From Branchiostoma floridae (Eukaryota > Chordata > Leptocardii > Amphioxiformes > Branchiostomatidae): 62,000 nucleotides of DNA. The translations under genes and the position numbers were made by a program. The DNA is taken from the NCBI RefSeq assembly GCF_000003815.2, contig NC_049992.1, positions 20,966,698 through 21,028,697 on the forward strand, in the 5' to 3' direction. The notes beneath the pieces were generated by a model. It did not search any database and was not told where the DNA came from. It saw nothing but the letters and a program-made list of their open reading frames with translations. Shown here piece after piece: positions 28,601 to 43,600 of the stretch. Within the stretch, counting starts at the first letter, position 1. Each line of letters begins with the position of its first letter.

Positions 28601-31600
28601 CTTCTGCTAGTGAACATAAAGGTTTAGATGCCTGCACTTGTTCACAAGTTTGTACATCTTAGAATCATATTACGCACATAAATAGAGTATGTAAATCAAG
28701 ATACCGACAGTTGACTTTCATTTATCACATCCACAGTTTAGCGGGTTTGAGAGTGATCAGCACGGCATCATCCATTACGAGTGGTCGGTGGGGACGGAGC
28801 CGAGACTGGACGATGTGCAGCCGTACACAGCTTCGGGGATCGTACTGTCGGACCATACCGATAATCCTGGAGGAGGTGTGTAACAATTCAACTCTTTTGT
28901 GGCGCCAGCTGCAGGTCTGAACAACGGTATATCATTAGATCTCATCTGAGTAAGACCCCGTGTTCTTTGTACCAATTTTTCAGGTCTCAGTAGCCACGGA
29001 CTGGCCCAGTCCCTCCTGCCCCTGAGCCCCGGTGTACAGTACTACGCTACAGTCCGAGCTATCACAGGTGCCGGTAACGTGCTGGACTTCTCTACGGACG
29101 GGTTTACTGTGGACATCACTCCGCCGGTCATACAGATAGACAGCGTCGGTGTACAGATCGGAAATAACTCCTTCGAGCTAGATTGGGAGCGTTCTCATTA
29201 CCAGAAGTCAGCGGATTCTGTTAATGCAAATTGGTGAGTATGCATACAGGTCTGTTTCATGTGCACGTGGTTTATAAGTAAAAAGTATATCACAATGGAA
29301 ATGTCTAATCTCCATCATACTTTCCTACGGGGATACAGATCTTACAATTCAGGGAAAGATTAATCAGAAGAGCCAAGAAGATTAACATCTCCCCTTCCTG
29401 TATGGTCGTACAAACTCATGATGCCAAACTCTCCTGACAAATCATTCTCCGGGTGTGGAAAATAGTTAGTATGGTAGGGACTACTTTATGTCACTGATTA
29501 TACCTGAAACCCATCTATGTCTTTTGATCACTAAGCGCTCACAACTTGGAATTATTTGCGAGCTAAACAGACGGCACGTGTTTACTTGTGATCTGATGCA
29601 GTTGAAAGCATGTTTATCTATCAGTAACTAACGTTACTTTTTTTCGGAAAGCATAATGCAGTACATGCAGTCGTCTTCGGCTGGCTAGCGCGTTAACCTT
29701 CTGTTGGCAAGGAAGATACTAGTCGGTCTCTTTCTCTAACATCACTGATTTTGTCACCATACACAGGCATATCATCGAATCAGAGGATGCCATTGCTTCC
29801 TCATGGTTCTGCTACGGAAGTTACCCCGGTGCCTGTGACATCTACCCGGTCACGAATACAACAGACACGTCGGTACCTAACTCCCTGGTTAAACCGAAGA
29901 GTGACGGGATGCCGAATATACTTACTGTGTCATCCATGAATGTGGTAAGTTGCTTCATTTCGGCGTTCAAAGAAAGACCCCTACCCAAATGTGCATTTTA
30001 ATTAACATGCATGATAAAGCCTGCAGAAGGGACAATTGTTGCGTTGGAGTTTTTGTTAAACGATCAAAAACTTTATTGACCATTCACACAGATGAGATTC
30101 CAGGTTTTGAGTATATTTACAATTACATAGATGAGATCAATTCAATAGAGCCTAAATTGCATCAATGATCACAGAACATCCGTTAATAAAATAGTTAGTA
30201 TTATAAAACTACTAGACGTTCACACGACTTACAATTTGACTATGTGGCTGAGTGTGAGGCTAACCGACAAGACTAAAATGTAAAATACGAAAAGCTACAC
30301 CGGCACTAAGGGTCATTGCTGTATAGTGGCCTCTGAATAGTTCTAATAGTCACTATAGTGTGGAGAAGTAGTGATTAGGCTAGTGGGGTGAATATCTTTT
30401 GCTTTTGCGAATCATTGTTTGATGGTGCCGTCTTCACCTTAGAATACCATAGCTCTCCTGGTTCGGTGAACGTTGAACTTTCAGATAAGCACACAAACTG
30501 CTTTCACGTTTGGCCGAATCGTGTTATTGTTGTAATTGTTATTGGGAGGGCCGATCACTCTCTCTTGACAGCCGGGTGGTGCTAAATCGCAAGTGTCTGG
30601 AGCGAGCTGCCATTCGGGGCCACTCAGGTGACCTCAATACGACAGTAATTGCCCCAGGTGCGAAAGGTGACTGTAGGTTTTGAACTACTCACACCGCACC
30701 ATCACACGTGTGGTGGGTTCTTTAACGTGCTCGAGGTGTGGCTCTCTCCTAGTAAAGTGCCTTTCCCAAGGACACAAGATCGGTGACACGGCAGGATTCG
30801 AACTCAAGACCTCTCGGCCCTAAACCAAACACGCTGCCGCTGCGCCACTCAATCTTACATGTAAATTGCATTTCTCTTCGATTTTATCAAGGTTGGCCTT
30901 TGGGGACAGGCTATCTCGGGAAGCTTGACTGTTGACGAGACGCCTCCTGTTGCCGGTGAGGTTTTCTGTCCCCAGTTTGTACAAGACTCCAGTGAGCTGT
31001 CCTGTCACTGGCACAGGTTCTACGATACGGAGAGCACCATCCAGTACTACATGTTTGGTGTTGGGGAAGCTGAGGGAGGTGACTCCATCTTTAACTTCAC
31101 ACGGATCCCCAGTCATCAAACGCACTTTAGTCCTGGAGGTACCTGACTGTTGATTTCATATCAAAATACGTGTCAACAAAAAATTGTTTTCTGCTCAATA
31201 CCAATGTGCCGTTTCCTAAGAAAGCAAAAAAAGAATCAAGAATAAATTAGCCGTTTGTGCTGCCAGCGTTGTTTTAATTCCATGAACCATTTCTCTCTCT
31301 TTTCTTTCTCGTCTCTTTCTCTCTCACTTTCTTCTCTCTCTCCCTCCATCCTCTCTCCCTTTCCCTCTCTATCTCTGTCCTGCTCTTTTCTCTCTCCTCC
31401 TTTCTAAGTATTTCTCCTTCCCTCCCTCTCACCATTTCTCATTCTTGCTCTCCCTCTCCTTGCTTTCTTCTTCTCATTCTCGTCTCTCATTTTCTCTCCC
31501 CTCTCCTTTTCGCTGTCTCTCCTTATCGCTGTCTTCTCCAGCTTTCTCATTTTCCCCTCTCCTTCTCTCTACCTTTCCTTCCACTCTACCTCTCTCCCGA

Positions 31601-34600
31601 ACTCCCCTTCTCTCCCTCTCCTTGTCTCCGTCTTTTTCCCTGTCTCCATCTTTACCCCTTCTCCCTCTCCTTCTCTCTCCGGCTCTTTCTCGTCTCTCCA
31701 TGTCTCCTTTTTCCCTACCTCTCTCTCTTCCCCTCTCCTTCTCGCTCGCTCTCTCTTTTCCCCACCCCTTTCTGCCTCTCCCTCTTTCTCTATAAATAAT
31801 TTTCAGGTAATTTACTGTTATATTTGCTGTTTGCAGGTGTCACTATGACACATGATGCTACATACTACGTCACTGTTGTTGGCTACAACGCTGTTGAGGA
31901 CTCCCAAGCTGCGTTTTCTGCACCAATAGTGGTTGACAACACCCCACCAATAGCCGGTGTGGTGGTTGAACTCAGTGGGACTGAAAATGTCAATGTGACC
32001 ACCAGACATGGAGCAAAGACCTGCATTTCTGAACAAGGTTTGCTCCTTTACTTTTACCAAAGGCACAACTATCATAATGTTTCGTGGAATCAATATAGAG
32101 ACAGTTACTGAACAATACCCATAGAAATACAATTCTTGAATCAAACGTTGTCATATAACTGCTTAATCAAGATGCCTTGTGAATAGCGCTGTATGTGCCA
32201 TACAGAATGTAATTCTCTGGATGTGAAGTGCCAGGATTCTCTCACTCAAGTCATTGTGGCGTGGGAACCCTTCCATGACCCGGAAAGCTCTATCACACGG
32301 TAGGAAACTTTTTAATGTACTGAAGTTGGTTGTTATCTTTAAACATTAACCACATTATATCTATATTGTTTAACAATAAATATATCGGTACGCAGCACAA
32401 GAAGCACATATCTCACGAAATATAAATTTGTAAATCCTGAAGACAGGTTTTCGTTTCCAAGGTGATAAGACGCAAATTTTCGTTGTTGTGCCTGACCATG
32501 TCGCATCAACTGATTATTCACGGAGGATGAGTGAACTTTTCCTAATGTAACGCAAGTTAAACTTTATCCGTGGGATAACTAAAATCCGTCGTTTAATAAC
32601 AGGGTATCCAGTCGACAGACGGTGTTTTTAAACTACAATATTTCGAATCTACAACAATTCGAAACAACCGTCTGTCGACTTGATATCCCTGAATACCCTG
32701 ATTTTAGAAACAACGGATATAGATAACACCGCAGATAAAGGTAAACTAGAGTTATATCTTAACTTGTCCTTTTATTATAATCAAGGTATGAAGTGGCGCT
32801 GGGTACCAGCCAGGGAGGTGGGCAGCTACAGGACTTTACAGTCATCAAAACCGTGCAGAATGTTGTGGTCATATCAGGTCTGGACCTGACAGATGTCCGT
32901 CATGTTTTTGCTACAGTACGTGGGACCAATGCTGCGGGTGAGATTCTATTGAATTCATCACAAATGTGTTCTTTCTGTTCCCTTTAATCCTCATACAATT
33001 ATCCGAAAGGTGTCTTTTTATTCGTCGAACGTGCAACATACTAAAACATTTAGTGTGTTATAGTACTTTCAAAATCTTGTTGTTTCAGGGTTGTCGACTG
33101 TATCCACCTCAAATGGTGTTTACATCAGCCGTCTTAGTGCAGGGCGTCCGCCTTTCGAACATCCCGTGGTCTGGGATGGAGAGGATTTTACAAAGGATTT
33201 GTAAGTACATCATGTTATTTACAGCATCTGTAAGCTGTGCTGTAGTGCAATGTGGACCTGTAGGAATTGCCCTATGGTAACAGATGGTCACCAAAACGGT
33301 TAAATCAAACACTTGGTTGTGTACACATGTGCATAGAATGACCTCACCAACCTTTTGCCACTATTCACGGAATCACTGCCTTTCTTATATAAGAAATAAC
33401 AGTATTGCAATACCAATCCAATGATTTGTCAATAGAACAAAGCATGTTTACTTTTCCCTGTATCTCTAGTTTATGGGTTCACTCTGGTGTAACTTTGTAT
33501 GTGCTTACGTAGATCATTTCTTTCCTAGGGATTATCAAGACCACAATGAGGAGTTGTCTGCCAATTGGGACTTCAGCGGAGACCCGTGTCCCATCTCTAA
33601 GTACGAGTGGAGTATCCTGAAGGTGGACGGCACCGTCATGCAGCCTTTTACTGAAGTCCCTTCAGGTACAATATCTATGACTAAAATTGAAGAACCAAGC
33701 CTTGGAAACCTGAGAGCCACGGGCCACTGTGTCCCTCAGTCCTCACACATATCCACCTTTAAACGACAGTTGTTCAAACACCTACATAACCGTGCATCTG
33801 GACTTTGCTCCTGTTCTACGTGTTTCGCCACAATAACACATTAATCGAACCCCAATTTCATTCTGTACTTTGTATTTATGTCTTATTCATTGTGCATTTT
33901 GCACATAATATTATAATTGTTTTGTCTCGCCCTCCGCTCCAGTTGATATGGAAAGAATAAACAATAAACAATTGAAAAAACTAACAAGCCAGAACGACTG
34001 AGCGTATGTAGAAGTATTCTAACAACAGTGTCATTAAAACACAAATTTATGAATGGATTCATAGGTAGGCATTTGAATTACTAACAGAATTAATAGAAAT
34101 GTTAAGCCTTTGCAACGAAAGTGCAAAATGCATTCACATACATTATTATGAATTGTTGATTTTCACCAAAAAGATTCGCTTTATGTTCGTAATTGCGCAA
34201 CCCTTTTCTTCAATTCTTTGTAAGGACAGAAATTCCAAAGAGACAGATAACTTGTAAGAAAATCATTCACGATTACTTATTCCCTCCAATTATACACACT
34301 GCATATACATTTTGCTATGTCATATTTTGTACGAAGGTCAAACGTATGGTAACAACAACGAACTGAAGATGCATGACGGCCAAACTTTCTTCGTTGCTGT
34401 AAGAGCTACAAACGAGATGGACTTCACGTACACAGTCAGGTCGGACGGCATCACGGTCATGCTGGAACCGCTCATTCCCGGAGAGGTTCGTGTTCACGCT
34501 TTTTATCTATAATGTGTCTAGGTTGTAGTATCTGTGCCGATACAACTTGCTTATTGACCTACCTTTAGTTAGCTCATTTGCCTCTTTCGGAGCGTAGGCC

Positions 34601-37600
34601 ACAGCTACAGATGATATGCCTGCCTGTAGGGCTCCAGGCCGTCTCTCCAGGTTTTGCCTGTAATCTACACATCCTTTTCCATGTCCAGTCCACATCTGTT
34701 TTAGCGGTCATTATCCTGTACATGTGCCTTGTGTCTTAAAACAGAAATTAAGGGTAATTTTCTGTCGAGACTCTTACCTGGGGGGGGGGGGGGGGGGATG
34801 TAGCTCTGCGGAGTTATGAGCCCACTTGATTTTGTCGATTTTTCTCAGACACGCGTTTACAAAATTGTATCCTGTACTGTAGATGTGTTACTTCCGTTTT
34901 CTTGCATGATTCCACAAAGCTAAATCTGCTATTCAGCATTTATATTATGTATGTTTCTTGACCAAAGATATTGTCTGTTTCTTAATCAAGTACATTCAAC
35001 TCCGTCAGTGTCTATTTAATTTTGTATGTATGTATCATACTGCAGGTCCGTGACGGTGACATCGTCGGATATGACCTGAACTTTCAGCCTTCAGTCACTT
35101 CCCTATCTGCGAACTGGGACAGGTTTGGTGAGATAAATTTCCTCAATCCTTTTTTCACAAGTAATCTAAGAGTTAATTCAATTATTTTAGGCTGATGTTG
35201 TTGATGTTAATCTTGTTCAGGCCGGGCTTTTTCTACCAATCTGGGGCAGGGGGATTTTGCAGTGCATGGTGCTACCGCGAAATTAAAACCCCCGCGAAAA
35301 GTATGACCACCAAGTTTTTTACAGATTGAATGTAGACAAATAATATAAGAAACGTACAAAATGACTTCATTTTATCCTAATTTTAAATGGATATGACGTC
35401 ATCAACTTTTATTACTGTCTGGAATCAACAAAAGGATATTGCTATAAAACTTCAAGATATGCCACAAAAAACTAAAGAAAGTGTAGATAACATATTAATA
35501 GTGTCATCTACGACTTGTGTTGTCGACAGCATTTCAACAATTCTTTTAATAGCAAATAATCGCAAAAGACGATCATCATATGTTGAAAAAACAGATAGTA
35601 ACACATTTTAAGGGATAATAAGGTAGTTAAAGTTGATCTTGTACAATGTTTGCCATCTTTGATTTTGAAAAAATCCCCACAATTGGAGGCTCTAGCATTT
35701 GGACGCCATGCAGCATGAAAATTGACAAGGGCTTCAAAAACCCCCACCCCGTCAGAATAGGCTTAACTGGTTTAGAGCAAAATTAATGCAATCGTTCAAA
35801 ACCCGTAAGTGATTTACTTGTTGACACTAGCGATAAAATATTCCGCAATCTTAAAGGCCATGCAATTGGTACGTACAATCTACAGAAAGATATGCGGTGT
35901 TAACAAATTTGACATTTCTCATCATATTAATCCTAACCACAATGCTTTGGTATACTTTAAAGGAAAACTTGAGGAAGACAAAGAACAGACGATAGAGTAC
36001 TATGAGGTAGCCCTTGGGACTGACCGCCGCTTCCCCAGAACCAGGAACAACGTACATCCTTACGTCAATGTGGGGCTGAACCAAACACACACGTTCAACA
36101 ATCTACAGGTATTTTAATTATTCCAGCACACTTAACATTACTTAAAGACTTCATTTTAATCAAAGCGTTCCATCATTTATTTAGATACCTCAGATACTTG
36201 ATATGGAAGACTGGAAACTTACCTCTGATGAAGGTTTCTTTTAAATTTTTTGCAAAGCTAATTCCTCGCTCGGCAACATACTACACCACCGTCAGGGCTC
36301 ACAGCGTATCAACGTCCGTAGCGGAGATGACTTCTAACGGTATACAAGTGGGCTATGGTGGGCAGGTCTTATCAGTTGGACAAGTAGACGTCAGCAGGTT
36401 AGAAATTTATTTTTTAATGATATTAGCCATATCCATCATAATGCTATTTCTACCAAATGCTGCTATGGATTTTCATCAAGTATATAGTTCAATATCTTGC
36501 CAAGACGTTTATGTTTTAAGGTTCGCCATGGTAGAGTGGCTGTGCAATATATGTAAACAGCATAACTCTAGAAGCTGTGAATGGATTATTTTGATATTTG
36601 GTATTAGGGTAGGTATTCGTAAGACGAAGACAAAGGCTTATCATGATTATTATCATGATCATGTTTGACAATTGGCCTCTAAGCAGCTTCCTACTGTACT
36701 GCAGCTTAACTTCAAAGTCTTTCTGGACGTGCTACGGTCTAATCTCCAGACAGATCTACCGGTGGCATAAGGAGTGTTCTGAGCCACGAAAGATCTGCCG
36801 AGTTTTTTTTGCGATGTAAGCTTAATAAAAAAAGAAAAAAAAAAGTACCCATTAAGAATAGTTTTTTGTCGTCGACAGGTATATTTCGTCTACCGCCGGA
36901 CTGTCGGTCTCCTGGAAAGGATTCGCCTTTTCTCTCTCAGTTCTGTACAGCCACTGGGGAATCGGAACCATGGATGGAAATCTAACACACTTAGAATGCA
37001 GAGAACTGGTAAATGTAGTGGTAATACTATAATATCAAAATTCTCCCGAAACTTATGAACATGAATTTGTATCTCTGTTATATTGCATCTTACCTCCCTC
37101 ATGACATCAATGAAAAGCAGCCTATTTGCATAAATAAAGGTTAAAACAAACAAAATTGCCAATCTCTGGCTTCCATAATAACGTATTCCAATCTTCCCGT
37201 CATGTTTATGTTTTCATCAAATTTATGACGCCGAATATAAAGTTGTTGGCATCCTTCCGTCTCGCAAGACGATGAAATTCAAGCCGTTGTCAGTTCAGTT
37301 TGTAGTATAAAGTATACATGGAAGTAAATATAAAGTAGCCAATAATAACAACCACCTCCTGTCAATGATACAACTGTAATCAAAGAGTTACATGTTTCAG
37401 CAAATATGTGAGGTGGAAGAGACTGAGGAATGTGCCAGTTTGATGGGCAGATTTGATGTCCATCCGCTAACCAACGTGGGCAAGGATACGGCAGTTGAAG
37501 CTAAAGACCTCGAACTCCTCCACAACAAAACATATATAGTTGTTGTCATAGTAACGGACCAGTCAGCGGAGTGTTCGCTTGCGTCATCACTTGTAACTGT

Positions 37601-40600
37601 TGACGTCACTCCACCTTCCGGTGGAAGTGTCTGGCCCGGGCCTTACAAAGACAAGGTAAGTATTCGATTTCGTATGTTTTCTCTGTCTTCCTTGCTCTGA
37701 TACAAGGGACATTCTAAGAACAAATAATGATATCATTTATACACATTAAGCTATCGTCAAGTACCTACATACCGTAAAGGCCCTATTAACGTCATTTCGT
37801 TTTATATTTTCTTTCGCAGTAATGGCCAGATAGAATGTGTTTCGCCGAGCGAATTTTTGATTATTATTTTTTTAGTTGATCATGTCATATAAGTTTGTTT
37901 TTTTTTCTGTTCCTTCAGGCTGTATCTTACTCAAGCAGAACTGATGAACTGCATGTTTCCTGGGCTGACTTCTCTGACCCAGAGAGCGGCATTGATCATT
38001 ACGAGATCGCCGTGTTCTCAGGGGCAGCCTGTTCAGAGGACGCTGATGAACGGTTCCAAGAAACGGAGTTTGTACTGGTTCCGTCCAATTACACCGAATA
38101 CACTGTAACAGACATCTCACTTCAGGTGAATACTCAGCAATTGGCCATATGTCAGCGTACGTGATGAAGACAGCATGGGGATTACTGAATATTAGCCTAC
38201 AACAAGTAAAACCTTTAACTGTAAATCTACAAAGATATGATTTGCTTAACATATATATTTAAAGATTTATATCAGATGATGGTTTGGCTAGTGTGTTTTG
38301 ATTTCATAACTGTATTTTGGTCATTTTGTCTATCAGGATCAGGGCTCTAGCCAGCTCATTTTTTTTTCGTCAGCCAGTTCCAATTGTCGCGAAAACACTA
38401 TTCCGGGAGTCAAAAAGACTGAACTGAGACCTTGAAAAACAGGTTTTTAATGAGATTATCGTATGCGAAAGGGCGCCTGCACACTTCGTCAACAATAATA
38501 ACAATAGCAAAACAAACGGTGTGCGGCTTTTACGACCGTGGATGGCTGCCTGTAGCTTCCACCAAGGATTTTTGTCCGTCAAGGTTGACGGATTGGTTTT
38601 AAAATTTTTCTGTCACACGCAGCAAATTTCTGTCAATTGACGGTAAAGCGGACGCTGGCTAGAGCCCTGATCAGGATGCATCCTGCTTGGCTAAAAATCT
38701 GCCCAATGCTATGAAGGGTAGGGAGGGATCGAGAGAGGGTCATGTTCATCTGTGCAACCAGCTCGGTCGGATGATTATATGTCTTAAGGACATACCTTTA
38801 CAATGAATTGTGTAACTGCAATGATATTGTGGTTTCTGTTTTTTAGTCTGGCATTCCGTATTTCGTAAGGCTGAGAACCTTCAACAAGGCAGGCCTGTCA
38901 ATCATAACGGAGTCTCCACCCATCCTGTTGGATCTGGAGGATCCGATTGGTGGAACGGTAAAAGATGGGCGGGACTTCAGCAGTGACGTCACTCATCAAA
39001 GTTCCACAACTACCGTGGAAGGTAAAATGAGCACATGTTTGGAGACTACAATATTCATTAGCATGTGTTGTTTGTAGCTTTTGTTGTCAACAAAACCTAT
39101 CATTAAACAACAACAGTTACATCTTTTAACTAATTAACTAAGCCATTTTAATGTATTCAGGGAAAGTTAGTTTGTTGGTATTCAGGGAAAGTTAGTTTGT
39201 TTGTTTGTTTATTTCTCATCAACAAGCTACTGAATAAATCTTATTACTCATTATAACAATAGGTACGTTCATCTATCTGCCGAACCACGATGGCGAACGG
39301 TGTCCTTCCCGTCAATATCTAATGGAAGCTGAGGAGGTCGGATGGGATTCTGTCTCTTCAAACTCAATTCTGGGCCTCAAGACTGACCACAGGATACTGT
39401 TTTCTGAAGATCAGGTATAAGTTATATATAAGGCATGTTTTGAAATACAACATAAACTTTCGTTAGAAATAGAACAAGTGTAGAGCTAATCCTTCCTACA
39501 TGGGGATATTTCATTTTCAACATTCTTTCATGTTGATTATTTCCTATATTGTATTGGTCAATTCTATTTTCTGTCAGAATACGTGCAATTTATGTATAGA
39601 AATCCTGCTTTATTTATTACCCACAGATAACGTTTGGTGACGATGGCTTGTCTATCACCATGTCGAGAGATGTACAACAGACACGGATGTACTCAGGTGC
39701 GTACTCCACCCGGGCAGACATGCAGGGAGGCGGCTCCTACAGGTTCGACATGATCGCTGCGAGCGGTGACATCAAAGCCGTCACCAGTGTTGTGTTCTGG
39801 GACGGTCCGGCAGGCGTGGTGGGAGACTTGGAGGCTCCAGTAGAGCAGTGGGCTCGGGAGGAAGCAGCTACGTATACTGAACCGACGGATTGTACATGTT
39901 GTCTAAAAAATATAGCAGGGGCTTCCACAAATGCAACAGCAGGTAAAACCCCATTTCACCCATAGTTGTCTATGGCCTCATTTCAACTCCCAATATTCCC
40001 CAGATCATCGTTGGGACTCCTTCGTGAGCATGGTCATCTGTGGTTAACTGTTGTTCTGTGATGTTGAAGTCTTGTTGGTTGCGCCACACAAATGTTTCCA
40101 AATGTTAATAAATTCACTGATCGACGGTAGATTGTGAAAGGTCCGGGCTGTCTCGTATAACTACGAGTAGTTGAACAGTTGGAAATTGGTCGAAAGGAAT
40201 CATTAACACAGTAGTAGCGTAATCGGCAACCAAATTTTACTTCCAGCCATGGCAAAAAAACTTCTGACTTTTTTTCCCATTCAAATTCACAACATCTGAT
40301 TCGTTCCAGATCATTGGATGGATTCCTCTTAACTACTTTTCTAGGCGACTTCTCTTTAGAACTTTACCAACTACTCCATCAACGACAGACACTCAACAAC
40401 AAACACAGAAGAACCACAGCAGCCATATCAAAGCTAACGTTAACCCCATTTGATATTGTTATCAGAATAGATGGTATAAGAAAACGAAATTTTCTCGCTG
40501 TTTATCATAATATATAAAAACCTTTGAAATATTGTTTTACTTCACAACTTTAGCTCCTGCTGACAACGATGACTGCTTCTGCAACTGTACCCACTATCAC

Positions 40601-43600
40601 ATGAAAGGAACTACATCTACTCCACTGCTTAAAACAACGACGGAACCAGCGACAGATACAATGGGTTATGATATAACCTTTGCAAGTTATGAACTTTCAA
40701 GTGAGACTTCTGAAAGTCGAGTTTCCTATAGAAGTTGTGGACTTCAAATTCACCAAGGTGAGGAAATGTGTGTACCTACAATAGAGTCTGCTTCTTCATA
40801 ATATTGTTTGCAGTATTAAGCATTCGACATGGACATGCTTCATACATGTTTGACAATTTCAAAGTTTCTTTTTGTATATCTTTACCTAATCAATTTCTAA
40901 ATCACTTGATAATTCAATTTTTACGACAATCATATTGTAAAGGTATCGTGGCTGGAGGTGTGGAGGGTCACTACGCTGTGTTGTGGTGCCGCTTTAAAAA
41001 CGACACGATTCCACCTCGGCGAGAGATGGTCCGCCTGGACTTTGACCCAACAGATGGATGGCATTCGTACGAGCTAAAAGTTACTATAGGGAAGACTTTC
41101 GCTGTTGGGGTCAGTACAAAAACTCACTGTTTCTTCGTATCCTTCATATCCACATCTCTGCTGCTTTGTGGTATTTTTGGACCAATCTTTCGAAACGATG
41201 ATATATCAACATATTGGGTTCTAATCAGTATAAATTCGTATTGTATACTGTAGGAAGACTGGATTCTGGAGCTTATCGCAGACGGCAGACCGCTGACCAT
41301 CATTAACGGCATCCCAGTCTTCAGCGACCAGGCCCGGCTCACCCTGGCCGTCTGGAACCGGGACGACTTCGTACCTGAAGTGCAAGACGTCTTCCGCAGT
41401 CCCGAAACTAATGCATATTTCAGAGACCTGAGGTTTGTAAAAAATGTGGACAAACCCACATGAAGCACCGGACAGCACAAATCTGACTAAATGTCGCATA
41501 ATCCATTACACATCATATAAGTCGTGGCTGATTTAATACTAATTAACATTGGAAAACGACACCTTTGCAAATTCCATCAAGAATCTTAATTATCCATTTG
41601 TTTGACATACGCATCGTTTTGTTGCAGGTGAGCTATCTTTAGTTTTGAAATTGAAACTGCAAGTAAAAGTCATAAAGTAGAATTTAAGATAGGGAAGACA
41701 ATGTCATAATCGGCCAATGCACATTAGCGATGCATTTCAACTTAGTTGAATAAAATCCGTCCAAACTATACAAAAATGAACTTAACCATTTCGCAGGTTC
41801 CCGCCAAGCGCTGATAACCTGTGCCGTTATGGAGACCCATTCCGTCCCGGGGACAACAGTATCTCCGTCTTTTACGCAGGAGTGGGGACCGAGAAGCTGA
41901 AGGATGATGTCGCGCCTTTCCGTGAGGTCAGATAGATTTCATCTCAATCTGTATACACTTTCAAGTACTCATCATCGTAGATTTGCTGCACAACTTCCTA
42001 TAAATAGAAATATAAGTCAGAGTTGTATTTAACTCAAAGCCTTGTTTGCACAATGCCACTTACTGTACAATGTACAAGAAGTCTTTTGAGACTTATCAAC
42101 TGTGCAGAAATACACGTATACGTATTTTCTTTGGTTGTTAGGTCGCACGACCCTGCGTGCCTTGTGTGAAGCCATGTGACAAGTTTGACTGTGACCCGGA
42201 CTGCTCCAGTCTGGGCTCTTCAGCCTTCCATGTCAGGATAGACAACCTGACTCTCACTCCTAATGTCAGCTTCAAGCAGCTGGATGGTATAAACGTTACA
42301 GACGGTGCTGCGGTCTACTACATCACCGTTAAGGCTGTAACAGGTATGGGACACGTTTATTGTTCACTAATTGCCTCATTAAAAACGTTAAACGTTTATA
42401 CTAGGGGTGGGTACCGGTACATAAAATTCAAGTCGAGGTCCGGCTCAGGATTAGAGAATTAGGTACAAAACATCCAGGCCCAGGTACGGTTTAGGTTTAC
42501 AGTATCAGGTCCAGAACTTTGACCTGATTCAGAATGTGAAAACTTGTTTTGTGGAGTATTCGACTCCCACTGGCGTTTTAAAATCCTTTGGCTTTTGACT
42601 GGTATGAGCCGCCATATTATAGGTTCAACATCCGGTCAACCGAATATTTGCAGTCGTACTCGTCAACAAAGCCCCCTAACTACAAGTGCACATCCTATAT
42701 GTGCCGATGCTACAACGACCAAATCACAATTAATCGGCTGGTTGTACCAAAAACTAAGAGAGATTCATTCACAGATCACATAGATTCCTGTGGACCCATT
42801 GTCTGTAACAACCCTTCACCAGACTCGCACGGTCCCAAGTTTGAAGTGACAGAAGACACCAAAACGAACGGACACCCACCATTTACAGTACCATGTACCA
42901 GCTCTCACTAGACACTACCTTATGTGTTTTATAGCATGTATGTACAATAGTATGTATATTTTAGGACTTTAATTGATTCGAAGAAACAAATAAACAAGCA
43001 TTATCTCTGGAGAGCACTTTAAGGTCTCTGACTTATTGGAAAATAATATGATGAGATACAGTTTATTAATAATCGGGGTTTTCCAATGTCATTCTTGTGT
43101 TTTATCATTACTTTGCTAACTAAAAGTCATTTTCTGGTACCGTAACATATGACCGCTTTGTTGATTATAACTGTAGGGTCTGGCCGCACAACGTTGGCTT
43201 CCTCCAGTGGTGTGTACATTGACGTCACATCTCCGGATATCCAGAGTGTCGACCACGTGGACATGTCGTGGGACGATGAAGAGATAGTACAGTACCAGGG
43301 AAGCAACAGCACCATAGCTGTCAGGTACAGCGCCTTCGACAGGGAGAGTCAGGTATTGAATCTATCAATACGTGTCTGCATTAGTAATAGTCAGCACTTC
43401 TACCTGAATATTATATAAAATGTCGTTTTGTTGCAGATTGCTGAGTATTTCTGGGCCATAGGAACGGCTCCATGGGGGACTGACATCCAGCGGCTTAAGT
43501 CTAATGGTCTTCGGGACATGGCCGTGAACTCTGACCTCGAGGGTGTTCTGCATCATGGATTGACTTATTACGTCACTCTTGTGGCAGTGAACGGTGCAGG

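Noticed and set aside
31445-31795. Ser/Leu/Pro-rich open frame, and Arg/Glu/Gly-rich frame on the other strand
   Set aside because: They are produced by the TC-rich low-complexity tract.
40345-40477. Extra phase-compatible exon (GDFSLELYQLLHQRQ)
   Set aside because: It is in phase, but the flanking exons join cleanly without it, and a Thr-rich alternative frame overlaps it. Kept only as a remark.
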